A DNA stretch of 64,000 nt from Sphingomonas sp. Ag1 (GCF_000980895.1 NZ_LAZX01000093.1:1-64000), one strand, 5' to 3'. Shown: positions 54,224 through 64,000, counted from the first letter of the stretch. Program-made: numbers and translations. The notes: a model not told the origin generated them from the letters alone.

Positions 54224-55042
54224 CTATTGGCGCGCCCAGTGGCGGACGTAATCCACGGTCATCCGCTGCGGAAAGACCGCGTCGTCGACGCCCATCTTGC
54301 CGCCCCAGTCGCCGCCGACCGCGAGGTTCAGGATCAGGTCGTACGGCGTGGTGAAGGGCCATGCCGCCGCGCCGCCGGGCTGGTCGTTGCGCACCTGCAT
54401 CACCGCGCGGCCGTCGATGCCGATGGTGATTGTGTCAGGCTGCCAATCGAGCTGGTAATTGTGAAAGGCGGTGCAGGCGTCGGGCACGGTCCGCTGCGCG
54501 CCGCGCTGCGTGCCCTTGTTGTGATTGAACGCGCCGGTGTGGAGCGTGGCGTGGATCACATTGGGATCCCAGCCGACCATTTCCATGATGTCGATCTCAC
54601 CGCCGTCCGGCCATTTGTCGCCGATCGGCAGCATCCAGATCGCCGGCCACGCCCCGCGCCCGCACGGCAGCTTTGCGCGGATCTCGTAGAAGCCATAGCC
54701 GAGCCGCTCCTTCGCGATCAGCTTTGCCGAGGTGTAGCGCTGCCCGCCGGTATCGGGGAAGCGCGCCTTGTCCGCCACTTCGGCATGTGCCTCGATCACC
54801 AACGCGCCATCCTCGATCCGCGCGTTCTTGGCCCGATCGGCGGCATAATATTGCAGCTCGTTGTTGAACCAGCCCCTGGCATTGTACGAGGTGTCATAGG
54901 ACCATTTGGCGGTATCGACAGTCTTGCCGTCGAATTCGTCGGCGAAGCTGGGCTGGCTGGTCGGCACCGTCATCGGCGCGTCGGCGGCATAGTTGGTGGC
55001 GCCGAGCGAGGCGGCCTGAAGCGTGATGGCGAGAAGGATCAT
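54224..55042 (-). CDS. Glycoside hydrolase family 16 protein
   Basis: Protein of 272 residues with the catalytic motif GEIDIMEMVG (E-x-D-x-x-E pattern) near residue 138, and surrounding GYGFYEIRAKLPCGRGAWPAIWML. This is the laminarinase/beta-1,3-glucanase type of GH16. The N-terminal hydrophobic stretch may be a signal peptide but has no basic residue. It follows phhB by three bases on the reverse strand. Confidence 0.93.
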   Translation of the reverse strand: MILLAITLQAASLGATNYAADAPMTVPTSQPSFADEFDGKTVDTAKWSYDTSYNARGWFNNELQYYAADRAKNARIEDGALVIEAHAEVADKARFPDTGGQRYTSAKLIAKERLGYGFYEIRAKLPCGRGAWPAIWMLPIGDKWPDGGEIDIMEMVGWDPNVIHATLHTGAFNHNKGTQRGAQRTVPDACTAFHNYQLDWQPDTITIGIDGRAVMQVRNDQPGGAAAWPFTTPYDLILNLAVGGDWGGKMGVDDAVFPQRMTVDYVRHWARQ

Positions 55043-55045
55043 GGA

Positions 55046-55339
55046 TCAGCCGTCCAGGATCGAATCGATCGCGGTGGCGAGGTCGACGTCGCGCGCCGAC
55101 AGGCCGCCCGCATCATGCGTGGTCAGCGTGATTTCGACGCGGTTCCACACGTTGGTCCATTCGGGATGGTGATCCGCGCGCTCCGCGATCAGCGCGACCT
55201 GGGTCATGAATCCGAACGCCTCGGCGAAATCGGTGAACACGATCGACCGGCTGATCGCATCGCGACCCTCGTCATAATCCCAGTCAGGCAGGGCATCGAG
55301 CGCCTCTGCGCGTTCGGCTTCGCTTAATTGATCGACCAT
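55046..55339 (-). CDS. phhB: 4a-hydroxytetrahydrobiopterin dehydratase
   Basis: Recycles pterin cofactor after aromatic amino acid hydroxylation. The 97-residue protein has the family motif [25 protein letters not shown] with the active-site His pair. ATG at 55339 was chosen; a longer frame to 55651 is antisense to the metallopeptidase gene and not credible. No phhA is in the window. Confidence 0.94.
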   Translation of the reverse strand: MVDQLSEAERAEALDALPDWDYDEGRDAISRSIVFTDFAEAFGFMTQVALIAERADHHPEWTNVWNRVEITLTTHDAGGLSARDVDLATAIDSILDG

Positions 55340-55382
55340 CGCTGCGCTCCCAAAAGCTTGTCGCATCCAAGGCGCAACGCCT

Positions 55383-55805
55383 ATGGCGGGCGGCATGAGC
55401 GGACAAGAGCTTCCGGGCGAACCGCCCTCGCTGGCAGCGATCGAACACCATGCCCTTGGCGTGATCGATCGGCTACCTGCTGCCTTTCGCGCGCATCTGG
55501 GCGATGTGGTGTTGCTGGTCGAGGAGGAGGCGGATGAGGAGACGCTCGCCAGCCTCGGGCTGGAGCATCCGCTGGAGCTGACCGGTGTGTACCATGGGCG
55601 GCCGGTGGGCGAGAAATCGGCATTCGACAGCGGCGCGGCGCCCGATCGCATCCACCTCTACCGCCAGGCGATCCTCGCCGAATGGTGCGAGACGGGCGTG
55701 CGGCTCGACGATCTGGTGGCGCATGTCACCATCCATGAGATCGGACATCATTTCGGCCTCAGCGACGATGACATGCACGCGCTCGAGGACGCGGTGAGCG
55801 ATTGA
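55383..55805 (+). CDS. Zincin-like metallopeptidase family protein
   Basis: Protein of 140 residues with the zinc motif [11 protein letters not shown] near the C-terminus (H-E-x-x-H plus further His and Asp), typical of the small acidic metallopeptidase family once called DUF1025. ATG at 55395 is an alternative start. The stop overlaps the TTG start of ccmA, so they are cotranscribed. The peptidase role is presumed. Confidence 0.87.
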   Translation: MAGGMSGQELPGEPPSLAAIEHHALGVIDRLPAAFRAHLGDVVLLVEEEADEETLASLGLEHPLELTGVYHGRPVGEKSAFDSGAAPDRIHLYRQAILAEWCETGVRLDDLVAHVTIHEIGHHFGLSDDDMHALEDAVSD

Positions 55806-56404
55806 GCGCGTCGCTGGCGCTGGAGGATGTCGCCTGTCGCCGCGGCGGGCGGCTGTTGTTCGCAGGCGTATCGCTGAGCCTTGCGGCAGGCGGCGCGGCG
55901 CTGGTGACGGGGGCTAATGGCTGTGGCAAATCCAGCCTGCTGCGGCTCGCCGCCGGCCTGCTCCCGCCCTTTGCCGGGTCGGTTGCGGCTGAGGGTCGGC
56001 TCGCGCTGCTCGGCGAGGCGAGCGCGCTCGATCCCGAGCGCCGGCTGAGCGAGGCGCTGTTGCTGTGGGCGCGGCTCGATGCCTTGCCCGCGCCTGGCGA
56101 GCGGGTCGCGCAGGCGCTGGCGATGGTGGCACTTGATGACCTGGCGGACATTCCGGTGCGGATGCTGTCGACCGGCCAGCGACGGCGCGCGGCGCTGGCG
56201 CGAGTGATCGCCACGCAGGCACCGATCTGGCTGCTCGACGAGCCGGCGACCGGCCTCGACACAAGATCGATCGCGCTGCTCGAAACCGCGATGGCACTCC
56301 ATCGCGCGGGCGGCGGGATCGTGGTGGTCGCGACTCACCAGCCGCTCTACCTTGCCGGTGCCGCCATGCTCGACCTCGCCGCACATTGCGAGATGGCGGC
56401 ATGA
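55802..56404 (+). CDS. ccmA: Heme exporter ATP-binding protein CcmA
   Basis: ATPase of the CcmABCD system that releases heme-bearing CcmE for cytochrome c maturation. The 200-residue protein has Walker A GANGCGKSS, signature LSTGQRRRAALAR and Walker B IWLLDEPATGLD. The start is TTG at 55802. It overlaps ccmB by four bases (ATGA). Confidence 0.92.
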   Translation: MSASLALEDVACRRGGRLLFAGVSLSLAAGGAALVTGANGCGKSSLLRLAAGLLPPFAGSVAAEGRLALLGEASALDPERRLSEALLLWARLDALPAPGERVAQALAMVALDDLADIPVRMLSTGQRRRAALARVIATQAPIWLLDEPATGLDTRSIALLETAMALHRAGGGIVVVATHQPLYLAGAAMLDLAAHCEMAA

Positions 56405-57036
56405 TCGCGCTGGTGCTGCGCGAGGCGCGGCGGGGCTATGCCGGCGGGGGGGCGGCGATGACGGTGGGTTTCTTCCTGCTGGTCGCAATCCTTTTCCCCT
56501 TCGCGATCGGGCCGGACGCCGCATTGCTGTCGCGCATCGGCGGCGGGGTGATCTGGGCGGCGGCGCTGCTGGCGGCGCTGCTGCCGGTCGATCGCCTGAT
56601 CGCGCCCGATCTGGAGGCCGGCATATTCGATCAGCTCGCGGTGCGCGGCCAGTCGCTGGCCGCGGCAGCGGCGGCGAAGATGCTGGGGCATTGGCTCGCC
56701 TTTGCGCCGACGGTGATGGTCGCCGCGCTGATCGTCGCCGGGCTGATGGGCGTAGACGGGGAGACGTTGTTGCTGGTCGAGGCGGGGCTGGTGATCGGCA
56801 CACCCGGGCTGGCGGCGCTGGCGGTGGCGACGGGTGCTCTGACGGCGGGGCTGCGCGGCGCGGGGGCGATCGCCGGGCTGGTGCTGCTGCCGCTCGCCAT
56901 TCCGCTGCTGATCTTTGGCGCGGGGGCGATCGACGGCGGCGCGGGCGGGCTGAAGCTGCTCGGCGCGGTCAGCCTGCTGCTGGTTGCCGGTGCGCCCTTC
57001 GTGGCGGCCGCGGCGATCCGCATCGGCATGGAATAA
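56401..57036 (+). CDS. ccmB: Heme exporter membrane protein CcmB
   Basis: Membrane subunit of the cytochrome c maturation exporter, 211 residues with six hydrophobic segments and the typical start IALVLREARRGYAGGG and FDQLAVRGQSL. The next gene is on the other strand, so ccmC, ccmD and ccmE are not adjacent. Confidence 0.92.
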   Translation: MIALVLREARRGYAGGGAAMTVGFFLLVAILFPFAIGPDAALLSRIGGGVIWAAALLAALLPVDRLIAPDLEAGIFDQLAVRGQSLAAAAAAKMLGHWLAFAPTVMVAALIVAGLMGVDGETLLLVEAGLVIGTPGLAALAVATGALTAGLRGAGAIAGLVLLPLAIPLLIFGAGAIDGGAGGLKLLGAVSLLLVAGAPFVAAAAIRIGME

Positions 57037-57048
57037 GCGGGCTGCCGC

Positions 57049-58062
57049 TCAGCGCAGCGGCTTGCCGCTGTTCTTCCACCGGTCGAGGATCTGCGATTCG
57101 GGCGCGGGCGCCGGCGCCGCCTCAGGCTCCAGCGGCGTGCCGCTGTCGCGAAAGGCGGGCTGCACCTGCGTCGCCGGGATCACCACCGGTGTGAGCGGGG
57201 CCACCGCGACCGGGTGGTTGAGCGCGATCACCGGCGTTGCCAGCCGCGGGGCAGGGCCCAGCGCCGGCTCGGACCCGGCATAACGCTGGTGAAAGGCCGC
57301 GGCGGTGCCCCAGAACCCCTTCCAGCGGTGAAAGAAATGCGCGCCGACCACGTCGGTCATCACCAGCGTGCGGTTCCACGCCGGGGTCACGGCATAGGTG
57401 TGGTAATGCGTCGCCAGGCCAACCGGCGCATAGACGTAGCCGCCGAGCGCCCCCGCCGCGACCCGCGCCGCGCGCGCCCAGCCGGACCGCACCGGCACGC
57501 GCGTCGTTGCGCCGTCGCAGGCGAAGCTGAACTGGCAGCCGCCCTGGCCCCGCTCGACGCCCTGATAGACGACGCCGCACACGCTGGCCGGGAAGGCGGG
57601 GTGACGCACCCGGTTCAGCACCACCTGCGCGACGGCGCGCAGCCCGTCATCCGGCTCCGACACCGCCTCGTAATAAAGCGCGGCGGTGAGGCATTCGGTG
57701 GCGCGCGCGCGGTCGAGCGCGCTGGCGCTGCGCAGGCTGAACGGCGCGGCGGGAGTGACCCCGGTCGCCGTCGCGGAGGCGGGCATCGGGCGGCCGGCGG
57801 GTTCGGCGGGAAGCGGCGCCGTGCCGGTCGTCCCGCTGCCGGGGGAGGACTGTGCGGGGCTGCCAGCGGTGCGTGTCTGGGGCGGTGTGCCACCCCCCAG
57901 CGCGAACGCCCCCGACCAGGCGAGTGCCGCCGCCATCAGTGCTGCCAGGACCAGCGTGATCGGCACGGCGATCACCGCCGCCTCTCGCCACAGGCGCCAT
58001 GGATCGGGTGCGCGCCGACGGCGCAGCGCCGCGCGCTCGCTCGGGTGCAGCGCGACGGTCAT
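57049..58062 (-). CDS. SleB-type cell wall hydrolase
   Basis: Protein of 337 residues with a short cytoplasmic part, one transmembrane helix at about 30-55, a Pro/Ala/Thr-rich linker, and a Hydrolase_2 (SleB) domain: TECLTAALYYEAVSEP with its catalytic Glu, then VVLNRVRHPAFP and CQFSFACDG. The Pro-rich C-terminal tail is extracytoplasmic. It is convergent with ccmB and separate from it in function. Confidence 0.92.
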   Translation of the reverse strand: MTVALHPSERAALRRRRAPDPWRLWREAAVIAVPITLVLAALMAAALAWSGAFALGGGTPPQTRTAGSPAQSSPGSGTTGTAPLPAEPAGRPMPASATATGVTPAAPFSLRSASALDRARATECLTAALYYEAVSEPDDGLRAVAQVVLNRVRHPAFPASVCGVVYQGVERGQGGCQFSFACDGATTRVPVRSGWARAARVAAGALGGYVYAPVGLATHYHTYAVTPAWNRTLVMTDVVGAHFFHRWKGFWGTAAAFHQRYAGSEPALGPAPRLATPVIALNHPVAVAPLTPVVIPATQVQPAFRDSGTPLEPEAAPAPAPESQILDRWKNSGKPLR

Positions 58063-58186
58063 GATCAGTCTTGTCCGGTCCGATGGGGGAACGCCATGCG
58101 CGGGCTGTACCGGATCAGGTGGTCGTGCGCGCCTGCTGATTCAGTGCGCGGTCGGGGTCAGTGTCCGATGATCGAACACTTATTGG

Positions 58187-58375
58187 TTAACGCGGCTGGG
58201 TGCGGCGTTCCCCGGCGGCTTGGCCATGCAGTGGCGCGGGGACCGGTAGCGCTGCGGTGCGCGGCGCAGTGACGGCCGGGCTGGAAGCATGCTGGCGCGC
58301 CGGGTCGATCATCTGGGCCAGAGCGGCGGTGGAAAGGGCGATCAGCGTGACACTGACGGTCGCGGCAAGACGCAT
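58187..58375 (-). CDS. Small exported protein of unknown function
   Basis: Peptide of 62 residues with a clear signal peptide, RLAATVSVTLIALSTAALAQ, and a short Pro/Ala-rich mature part. No family recognised. ATG at 58375 lacks a strong ribosome binding site. A real but non-essential gene or a chance frame are both possible. Confidence 0.5.
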   Translation of the reverse strand: MRLAATVSVTLIALSTAALAQMIDPARQHASSPAVTAPRTAALPVPAPLHGQAAGERRTQPR

Positions 58376-58429
58376 GAACGATGATCTCGCGGGGGAGGGG
58401 GAGACAAAGGGCGGAAGCCCCAAACGACT

Positions 58430-58458
58430 GGGGCCCGGCAGGGTTGCTGCCGGGCCCC
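58430..58458 (-). terminator. Terminator candidate after the Thr-rich protein gene
   Basis: GGGGCCCGGCAG (58430-58441) pairs perfectly with CTGCCGGGCCCC (58447-58458) around a 5-base loop. On the reverse strand it follows the stop of the gene at 58482. The stem is very stable. Confidence 0.65.
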
Positions 58459-58481
58459 GTCCGTAATGCGCCGTGGGGCGA

Positions 58482-58769
58482 TTAGCCGCGCGGCGGCACC
58501 GTGGGTTGGGTGGTCGACGGATCAGCGGTCGGGCTGGTCGTCGTGCCCGTCGGATCATTCGGATCCATCGTCGACTGCGTGGTCGATGGCGACGTCGGCG
58601 TTCGGGTCGACGGCGTCGTCGTGCTGTCTTCGGTCATTGTCGTGCCGGTGGTGTCACCCTGCGTGGTCGTGCTGCCCGGCGCCGACTGCGGCGCGGTGGG
58701 GGCGGTCTGCGCCACGGCGACCGTGGGGACGACAAGCGCAGCAGCGGCAACGAGGCCAAAATACTTCAT
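58482..58769 (-). CDS. Secreted Thr/Ser/Pro-rich low-complexity protein
   Basis: Protein of 95 residues. A signal peptide (KYFGLVAAAALVVPTVAVAQ) is followed by a mature part made almost wholly of Thr, Ser, Pro, Gly and Asp with no hydrophobic core, so it is expected to be disordered. GGAGAG upstream supports ATG at 58769. Function unknown. Confidence 0.75.
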   Translation of the reverse strand: MKYFGLVAAAALVVPTVAVAQTAPTAPQSAPGSTTTQGDTTGTTMTEDSTTTPSTRTPTSPSTTQSTMDPNDPTGTTTSPTADPSTTQPTVPPRG

Positions 58770-58918
58770 GTCATACTCTCCTGCTGTTCTTAAGTGCTGA
58801 GAGTAGAATGCACGGGATCACGGAAAGTTCTTCGAGTCGTCGCAGGATTCGGCTCAATTCATCCCGGAGGCGCCGAATAACGGCGTTGGGCGACCATTGT
58901 CGGTGCTGAAAACTAAAC

Positions 58919-59995
58919 TCAGATGTCGGCGCCTGTTTGTCCCCGATGCATCAGGAACTGGTCGGCGAGGACCAGTGCCACCATCGCCTCCACCACCGGT
59001 ACGCCGCGAATGCCGACGCATGGATCATGGCGGCCGCGGGTGGCGATCTGCGCCGCTTCACCCTCGCGGTTGATCGTATCCACCGGGGTGAGGATCGAAC
59101 TGGTCGGCTTGAACGCGGCGCGCACCCGGATCGGCTGGCCGGTAGCGATCCCGCCGGCGATGCCGCCCGCATGGTTGGCCAGGAACAGAGGCGCGCCCTC
59201 GCCGGGACGCATCGGATCGGCGTTTTCCTCGCCCGAGAGCGCGGCGGCCGCGAAGCCGTCGCCGATTTCCACGCCTTTTACCGCATTGATCGACATGATC
59301 GCGGCGGCAAGCTCGCTGTCGAGCTTGGCATAAAGCGGTGCGCCCCAGCCGGCGGGAACGCCGGTTGCCTCGCACGCCACCACCGCGCCCAGCGAGGAGC
59401 CAGCCTTGCGCGCGGCATCAACCTTCTGCTCCCAGCGCGCCGCGGCGGCGGCATCGGGACAGAAGAACGGATTGGCATCGATCTGCGCATCATCGAATGC
59501 GGCGGGGTTGATCGCATCGCCGCCGATCGCCTCGACCCAGGCGCGGATCCGAACGCCGGGGATCACCGCGCGCGCCACTGCGCCCGCCGCTACCCGCGCC
59601 GCCGTCTCGCGCGCCGAGGACCGACCGCCGCCGCGATAATCGCGAAAGCCGTATTTTGCGTCATAGGCGTAATCGGCGTGACCCGGACGATAGGCGAGCG
59701 CGACCTCCGAATAATCCTTCGACCGCTGGTCGACATTCTCGATCATCAGGCTGATCGGGGTGCCGGTGGTGCGGCCCTCGAACACGCCCGACAGGATACG
59801 GACCTGATCGGGCTCGCGCCGCTGGGTGGTGAAGCGCGAGGTGCCGGGGCGCCGCTTGTCGAGCCACGGCTGGATATCGGCTTCGCTCAAGCCGATCCCC
59901 GGCGGGCAGCCGTCGACCACCGCGCCCAGCGCCGGCCCGTGCGATTCGCCCCAGGTGGTGAAGCGGAACATCCGGCCAAAGGTGTTGAAGCTCAT
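58919..59995 (-). CDS. aroC: Chorismate synthase
   Basis: Last common step of aromatic synthesis, EPSP to chorismate using reduced flavin. The 358-residue protein has [20 protein letters not shown], the [14 protein letters not shown] segment and [20 protein letters not shown], all signatures. The start overlaps the GNAT gene by four bases. Confidence 0.97.
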   Translation of the reverse strand: MSFNTFGRMFRFTTWGESHGPALGAVVDGCPPGIGLSEADIQPWLDKRRPGTSRFTTQRREPDQVRILSGVFEGRTTGTPISLMIENVDQRSKDYSEVALAYRPGHADYAYDAKYGFRDYRGGGRSSARETAARVAAGAVARAVIPGVRIRAWVEAIGGDAINPAAFDDAQIDANPFFCPDAAAAARWEQKVDAARKAGSSLGAVVACEATGVPAGWGAPLYAKLDSELAAAIMSINAVKGVEIGDGFAAAALSGEENADPMRPGEGAPLFLANHAGGIAGGIATGQPIRVRAAFKPTSSILTPVDTINREGEAAQIATRGRHDPCVGIRGVPVVEAMVALVLADQFLMHRGQTGADI

Positions 59996-60516
59996 TGCGC
60001 CCCCAGTCGCGCAAAGGCGGGGGCATGGTGCGCCGCCTCGCGCACGCCGCACGGCGTCAGCCCGCCCTGCAGCGGCAGCGCCATGAAATTGTCCCCTGCG
60101 TAAGGGGAATCGAAATTGCGCGCGACCGCGGCGTCATAGCCGAATCGGTTGTAGAAGGCGGGATCGCCCAGCACGAAGCTCAGCACCACGCCCGCGCTTT
60201 CCAGCTGTTCATGCGCTGCCTGGACCAGCGCCTCCGCCACGCCCTGCCGGCGGTAGGCGGGCGCAACGGCGAGCGGGGCGAGGGCAACGGCGGGCACCTG
60301 CTTGCCCGCGACCGTCACGTCCATCCGGCTGAATACGATCGCGCCGGCCAGCGCGTCCGCATCCTCGTCATGCGCGATCAGCGTCAGCACCATGTCGCCC
60401 GCGATGCACAGGTCGCGCACCAGGTCGGCCTCCTCCGGATAGGGGAAGCTGGTGCGCAGCAGTGCATCGATCGCGGCGACATCGCCGCCGGCGGCCGGGC
60501 GGATCGCGATGGTCAC
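59992..60516 (-). CDS. GNAT family N-acetyltransferase
   Basis: Protein of 174 residues with the acetyl-CoA binding loop [19 protein letters not shown] and the later [12 protein letters not shown] typical of YhbS-like GNATs. The acceptor is unknown. The start is GTG at 60516, four bases after fabI; it ends overlapping aroC. Confidence 0.9.
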   Translation of the reverse strand: MTIAIRPAAGGDVAAIDALLRTSFPYPEEADLVRDLCIAGDMVLTLIAHDEDADALAGAIVFSRMDVTVAGKQVPAVALAPLAVAPAYRRQGVAEALVQAAHEQLESAGVVLSFVLGDPAFYNRFGYDAAVARNFDSPYAGDNFMALPLQGGLTPCGVREAAHHAPAFARLGAQ

Positions 60517-60520
60517 GGCG

Positions 60521-61320
<800 letters not shown>

Positions 61321-61324
<4 letters not shown>

Positions 61325-62286
61325 GTCGTTGCCCTTGCTTCCGAAACCGGGGGGACTCCCTCTAGCCCGTTCTCCGGTGGTTCCGCCAGCGCCGCGTTGA
61401 GATGCGCGCCGAACACGAGACCAAGACCGATCAGATAGAAGAACAGCAGCATGACGACCACCCCCGCCAGGCTGCCGTAGGTCAGGTCATAACCGCCAAG
61501 GTTGGACAAGACCAAGGGCAGGCCCGCCGTCATGCCCACCCACCAGGCGGTGGTGAACAGCGCGCCGGGCCACACGCGGTTGCCCGAATAGCGATATTTG
61601 GACGGCGTCACGAAGTAGAACAGCATCCACAAGGCGCCGAACATCACGACCCCCGGGATCGCGCGGCTGAGCCCGACCCAGCGGGCAATGTCCTGCGCGA
61701 AGGGCAGCAGATTGTAGATGAACTGTTCCGTCGCGGTCAGGATGCCCTGCACCAGGAAGGAGATCAGCGCGAGCAGTACGGATACGACGATGCCGAAGGT
61801 GAGGCCAAGGCGCGACCGCCACAGCGACTGCGAACTGCGCGTGCCATAGGCGCGGCGGAAGATCTCGCGGATCGCCTCGACGAAGCTGCCCACCGTCCAC
61901 AGGCCGATCAGCGCGCCCAGCCACAGCAAGGCGCCGGTGCGCGCCGCCAGCACATCGGCTATCGGCTTGCGCAGGATGCTCGCGACGTCTGGCGGCAGGA
62001 CATGGAGGAAGGATTCCACCGCCTGCCGCGTGCCCTGATCCTGCCCCAGCGCGCCGAGCACGGCGGCGGCGACGATGAAGAACGGGAACACCGTCATCAG
62101 CGCCAGATAGGCAAGGTTACCAGCGTGGATGAACCCGTCATTGTAGACGCCCACGCAGGCGCGCTTCACCACTTCATAGGCGTAGCTGCCGGGCCGGACC
62201 TTGGCGAGCTGATGGTCGAGCTTGGTGCGGGCGGCGCCGTGATGCTTGCGATCTTCCGGCGTCAGTGATCCCGCTTCCTCGCTCAA
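61321..62286 (-). CDS. YihY/virulence factor BrkB family membrane protein
   Basis: Protein of 321 residues with about six transmembrane segments and the family pattern GNLAYLALMTVFPFF and SLAGVVVMLLFFYLIGLGLVFGAHLNA. Function of the family is not settled; older annotation as ribonuclease BN is wrong. TTG at 62286 was chosen because the longer frame overlaps the dnaJ-like gene. It overlaps fabI. Confidence 0.9.
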
Positions 62287-62329
62287 CCTATCGCCCCCGT
62301 TGCTGCACGACCCGATCCTGTAGGAAAGG

Positions 62330-63274
62330 TCAGACGCCCATGTCGGCGCGCGGGTTCCCGCCGCCGGACCAGCCCTCGACGAAGCTCGCGAGCGCGGCAT
62401 CGTCGGCCGGAATCTGGATCATCAGCGTGACGAGCTGATCGCCGCGCGTCCCGTCCTTGCGGTGGAAGCCCTTGCCCTTCAGCCGCAGCGTGCGGCCCGA
62501 GGACGATCCCTTGGGCACGGTCAGCATCACCGGCTTCTGCACCGTCGGCACCTTGACCAGGCCGCCGTTCACCGCCTCCGCCAGGGTGATCGGCAGGTCG
62601 AGGCGAACGTCGTCGCCATCGCGGGTGAAGAAGCGGTGCGGCTGGATGTCGATCGTGACGATCGCATCGCCGGCGCCGCCCGGACCCTGCTCACCCTTGC
62701 CGGACAGGCGCATCTGCGTCCCCGTCTCGACGCCGGGCGGCAGTTTCAGGTCGATCGTCTTGCCATCGGCCAGCGTGATCCGCTGCGGCTCCAGCGCGGC
62801 GGCATCGACGAAGGGGACGCGCAGCCGATAGGCGACATTCTCGCCACGCGGCGCGGCGCGCTGCCGCCGGCCGAAGCCGCTGGAAAAGCCGCCGCCAGCC
62901 CCGCCGGCGCGGCCGCCGAACAGCCCTTCGAAGATGTCGGACATGTCGACGCCCTCGGCGCCGCCGAAATCCTCGCTGCGGAAACCGCCGCCGGCGGAGC
63001 GCCCGCCGGCAAAGCCGCCGCCGCCAAAGCCCGCCCCGAAGGGCGAGGTGGGATTGCCATCGGCATCGATCTCGCCGCGGTCGAACCGGGCGCGCTTGTC
63101 CTTGTCGCTCAGCAGGTCATAGGCATTGGTGACCTGGCTGAAGCGTTCCGCCGCCTTGGGATTGTCCTGATTACGGTCGGGATGCAGCTCCTTTGCGAGC
63201 TTGCGATATGCTTTCTTGATCTCGGCCTCGGAGGCGCCACGCGCTACGCCGAGCGTCGAATATGGATCAGCCAT
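62330..63274 (-). CDS. DnaJ/CbpA-like co-chaperone
   Basis: Protein of 314 residues. J domain at 1-70 with HPD (ELHPDRNQDN), a Gly/Phe-rich stretch from about 78 to 145, and two DnaJ C-terminal beta domains (VTIDIQPHRFFTRDGDDV; LRLKGKGFHRKDG). The zinc-finger cysteines of DnaJ are absent, placing it with CbpA-type class II proteins that assist DnaK. Confidence 0.94.
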   Translation of the reverse strand: MADPYSTLGVARGASEAEIKKAYRKLAKELHPDRNQDNPKAAERFSQVTNAYDLLSDKDKRARFDRGEIDADGNPTSPFGAGFGGGGFAGGRSAGGGFRSEDFGGAEGVDMSDIFEGLFGGRAGGAGGGFSSGFGRRQRAAPRGENVAYRLRVPFVDAAALEPQRITLADGKTIDLKLPPGVETGTQMRLSGKGEQGPGGAGDAIVTIDIQPHRFFTRDGDDVRLDLPITLAEAVNGGLVKVPTVQKPVMLTVPKGSSSGRTLRLKGKGFHRKDGTRGDQLVTLMIQIPADDAALASFVEGWSGGGNPRADMGV

Positions 63275-63402
63275 TGTTGCCCCGTTGGTGTGTTACCCGG
63301 CTATGTGGGGCAGCGCCCGAGCGAGTGCAATGCAGGTTATCCGTCATCCGCATCCGTGAGGGGAGGGCTTTGCTGTGCGGGCGATCGAGCAGCCTGGCCG
63401 GT

Positions 63403-63432
63403 GGAACGTTCCGCCCGGCGGTATTTACCGCC
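63403..63432. promoter_or_regulatory. Two adjacent inverted repeats upstream of a small gene
   Basis: GGAACGTTCC (63403-63412) is a perfect 10-bp palindrome, and GGCGGTA-TT-TACCGCC (63417-63432) has 7-bp arms. They lie between the dnaJ-like start and the small gene at 63476. Tandem palindromes in an intergenic region suggest operators; no regulator can be named. Confidence 0.35.
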
Positions 63433-63475
63433 CGCGGGGTTCCCGCGCCGTGCCGACGCGGCTAGGGCGCGCGCC

Positions 63476-63670
63476 ATGCAATCCGACCTGTGCTCCCCTG
63501 ACCTATATGCCGATGCCGGCCGGCCGTTGATCGATGTCATCCGCGAGGCGCTGCGCATGGCGGACATGCTGGGGCTGTCGACCACCAGCCTTCACCTGAA
63601 CGCCGCGCTGGTGACGCTGGACGGCGAGGGCGTGCCGCCGATGGCGAAACAGGTCTGCGCACGCTGCTGA
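63476..63670 (+). CDS. Small conserved-looking hypothetical protein
   Basis: Protein of 64 residues, QSDLCSPDLYADAGRPLIDV at the start then a helix (REALRMADMLGLSTTSLHLN). No family recognised. Codon positions look coding: the third position is mostly G or C, and the product is not a shadow of another gene. The ribosome binding site is weak. Confidence 0.6.
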   Translation: MQSDLCSPDLYADAGRPLIDVIREALRMADMLGLSTTSLHLNAALVTLDGEGVPPMAKQVCARC

Positions 63671-63734
63671 TCGTGCCGCCGCCGGCCTGTCGATGGTCAG
63701 CGTGCGTTCAGCAAGCCGGGCGCAGCCTTCCCGC

Positions 63735-64000
63735 ATGAATATGTTTGCACCCGCCCTTCTCGCCGCGGCCGTGCTGGCCGCTCCCGCCACCGCAGCCCCG
63801 CGCGACACGCCGGACGTGCAATTGCAAAAGGCGCTCGCCGGGCGCGTCGCCGGGGAGCCGGTGCGCTGCATCAGCACCACCGCGATCACGTCAACGCAGA
63901 TCATCGACAAGAAAGCGATCATCTACCGCGTCGGCAGCACCCTGTATGTCAACGAGCCGCAGACCGGCGCTGACCAGCTCAACGATTTCGACGCGCTGCT
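63735..64000 (+). CDS. Small exported protein, 3' end outside window
   Basis: Signal peptide (MNMFAPALLAAAVLAAPATA) followed by LQKALAGRVAGEPVRCISTT, then IIDKKAIIYRVGSTLYVNEP. The frame is still open at the window end. The mature part aligns with the protein at 35113 (V-x-C-I-x-T, I-x-D-K, Y-R-x-G, Y-V). Unknown family and function. Confidence 0.75.
   Translation, partial: MNMFAPALLAAAVLAAPATAAPRDTPDVQLQKALAGRVAGEPVRCISTTAITSTQIIDKKAIIYRVGSTLYVNEPQTGADQLNDFDAL

Overview
The window is GC-rich chromosomal DNA from an alphaproteobacterium, most likely a Sphingomonas-type member of the Sphingomonadales. This rests on gene content and order: rpmF-plsX-fabH-ihfA-merR, hisG-hisD-nusB, class I PHA synthase with a phasin, DUF4169 and DUF6356 proteins, and short-form HisG. 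No database search was possible. I see no rRNA or tRNA gene, insertion sequence, prophage or CRISPR array. No gene-free gap exceeds about 220 bases.

Layout. 1-10.3 kb: translation and RNA-decay genes infB (5' end outside the window), rbfA, truB, rpsO and pnp, with five other genes (HAD hydrolase, purT, DUF4126, tdk, M50 protease) between rbfA and truB. 10.4-12.8 kb: polyhydroxyalkanoate storage (phaC, phasin). 12.9-16.4 kb: a forward run of aminotransferase, TauE/SafE exporter, thioesterase, DUF1272 protein and thiD. 16.5-19.5 kb: reverse operon rpmF-plsX-fabH-ihfA-merR. 20-23 kb: reverse hisG-hisD-nusB-DUF4169. 23-29 kb: DUF2332, the overlapping run bolA-GST-Nudix-pirin, a J-domain protein, clpS, pyrC and ygfZ. 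29-35.5 kb: murein-recycling-like pair (ldcA and a divergent MurC/Mpl-like ligase) and a glyoxalase group (gloA, a second VOC protein, gloB).

35.6-44.5 kb is the most accessory-looking part. A PLP sulfur enzyme is followed by a TetR-type regulator, a luciferase-like flavin monooxygenase, an SDR, a FAD oxidoreductase, a zinc alcohol dehydrogenase, an epoxide-hydrolase-type alpha/beta hydrolase and a nitroreductase. The two divergent promoter regions of this block carry the same 13-base motif with a palindromic AACATGTT core. This suggests one regulator controls the whole set, and a degradation pathway that forms and opens an epoxide and then oxidises alcohols.

44.6-64 kb: two exported hydrolases (DUF885, and a TolB-propeller/amidohydrolase fusion), a quinone-reductase-like dehydrogenase, a DEAD-box helicase with an RG-rich tail, an MFS transporter, GH16, phhB, a metallopeptidase with ccmA-ccmB, a SleB-type cell-wall hydrolase, two small secreted proteins, and the reverse run dnaJ-like, yihY-like, fabI, GNAT, aroC. 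The window ends inside a small secreted protein that resembles the one at 35.1 kb.
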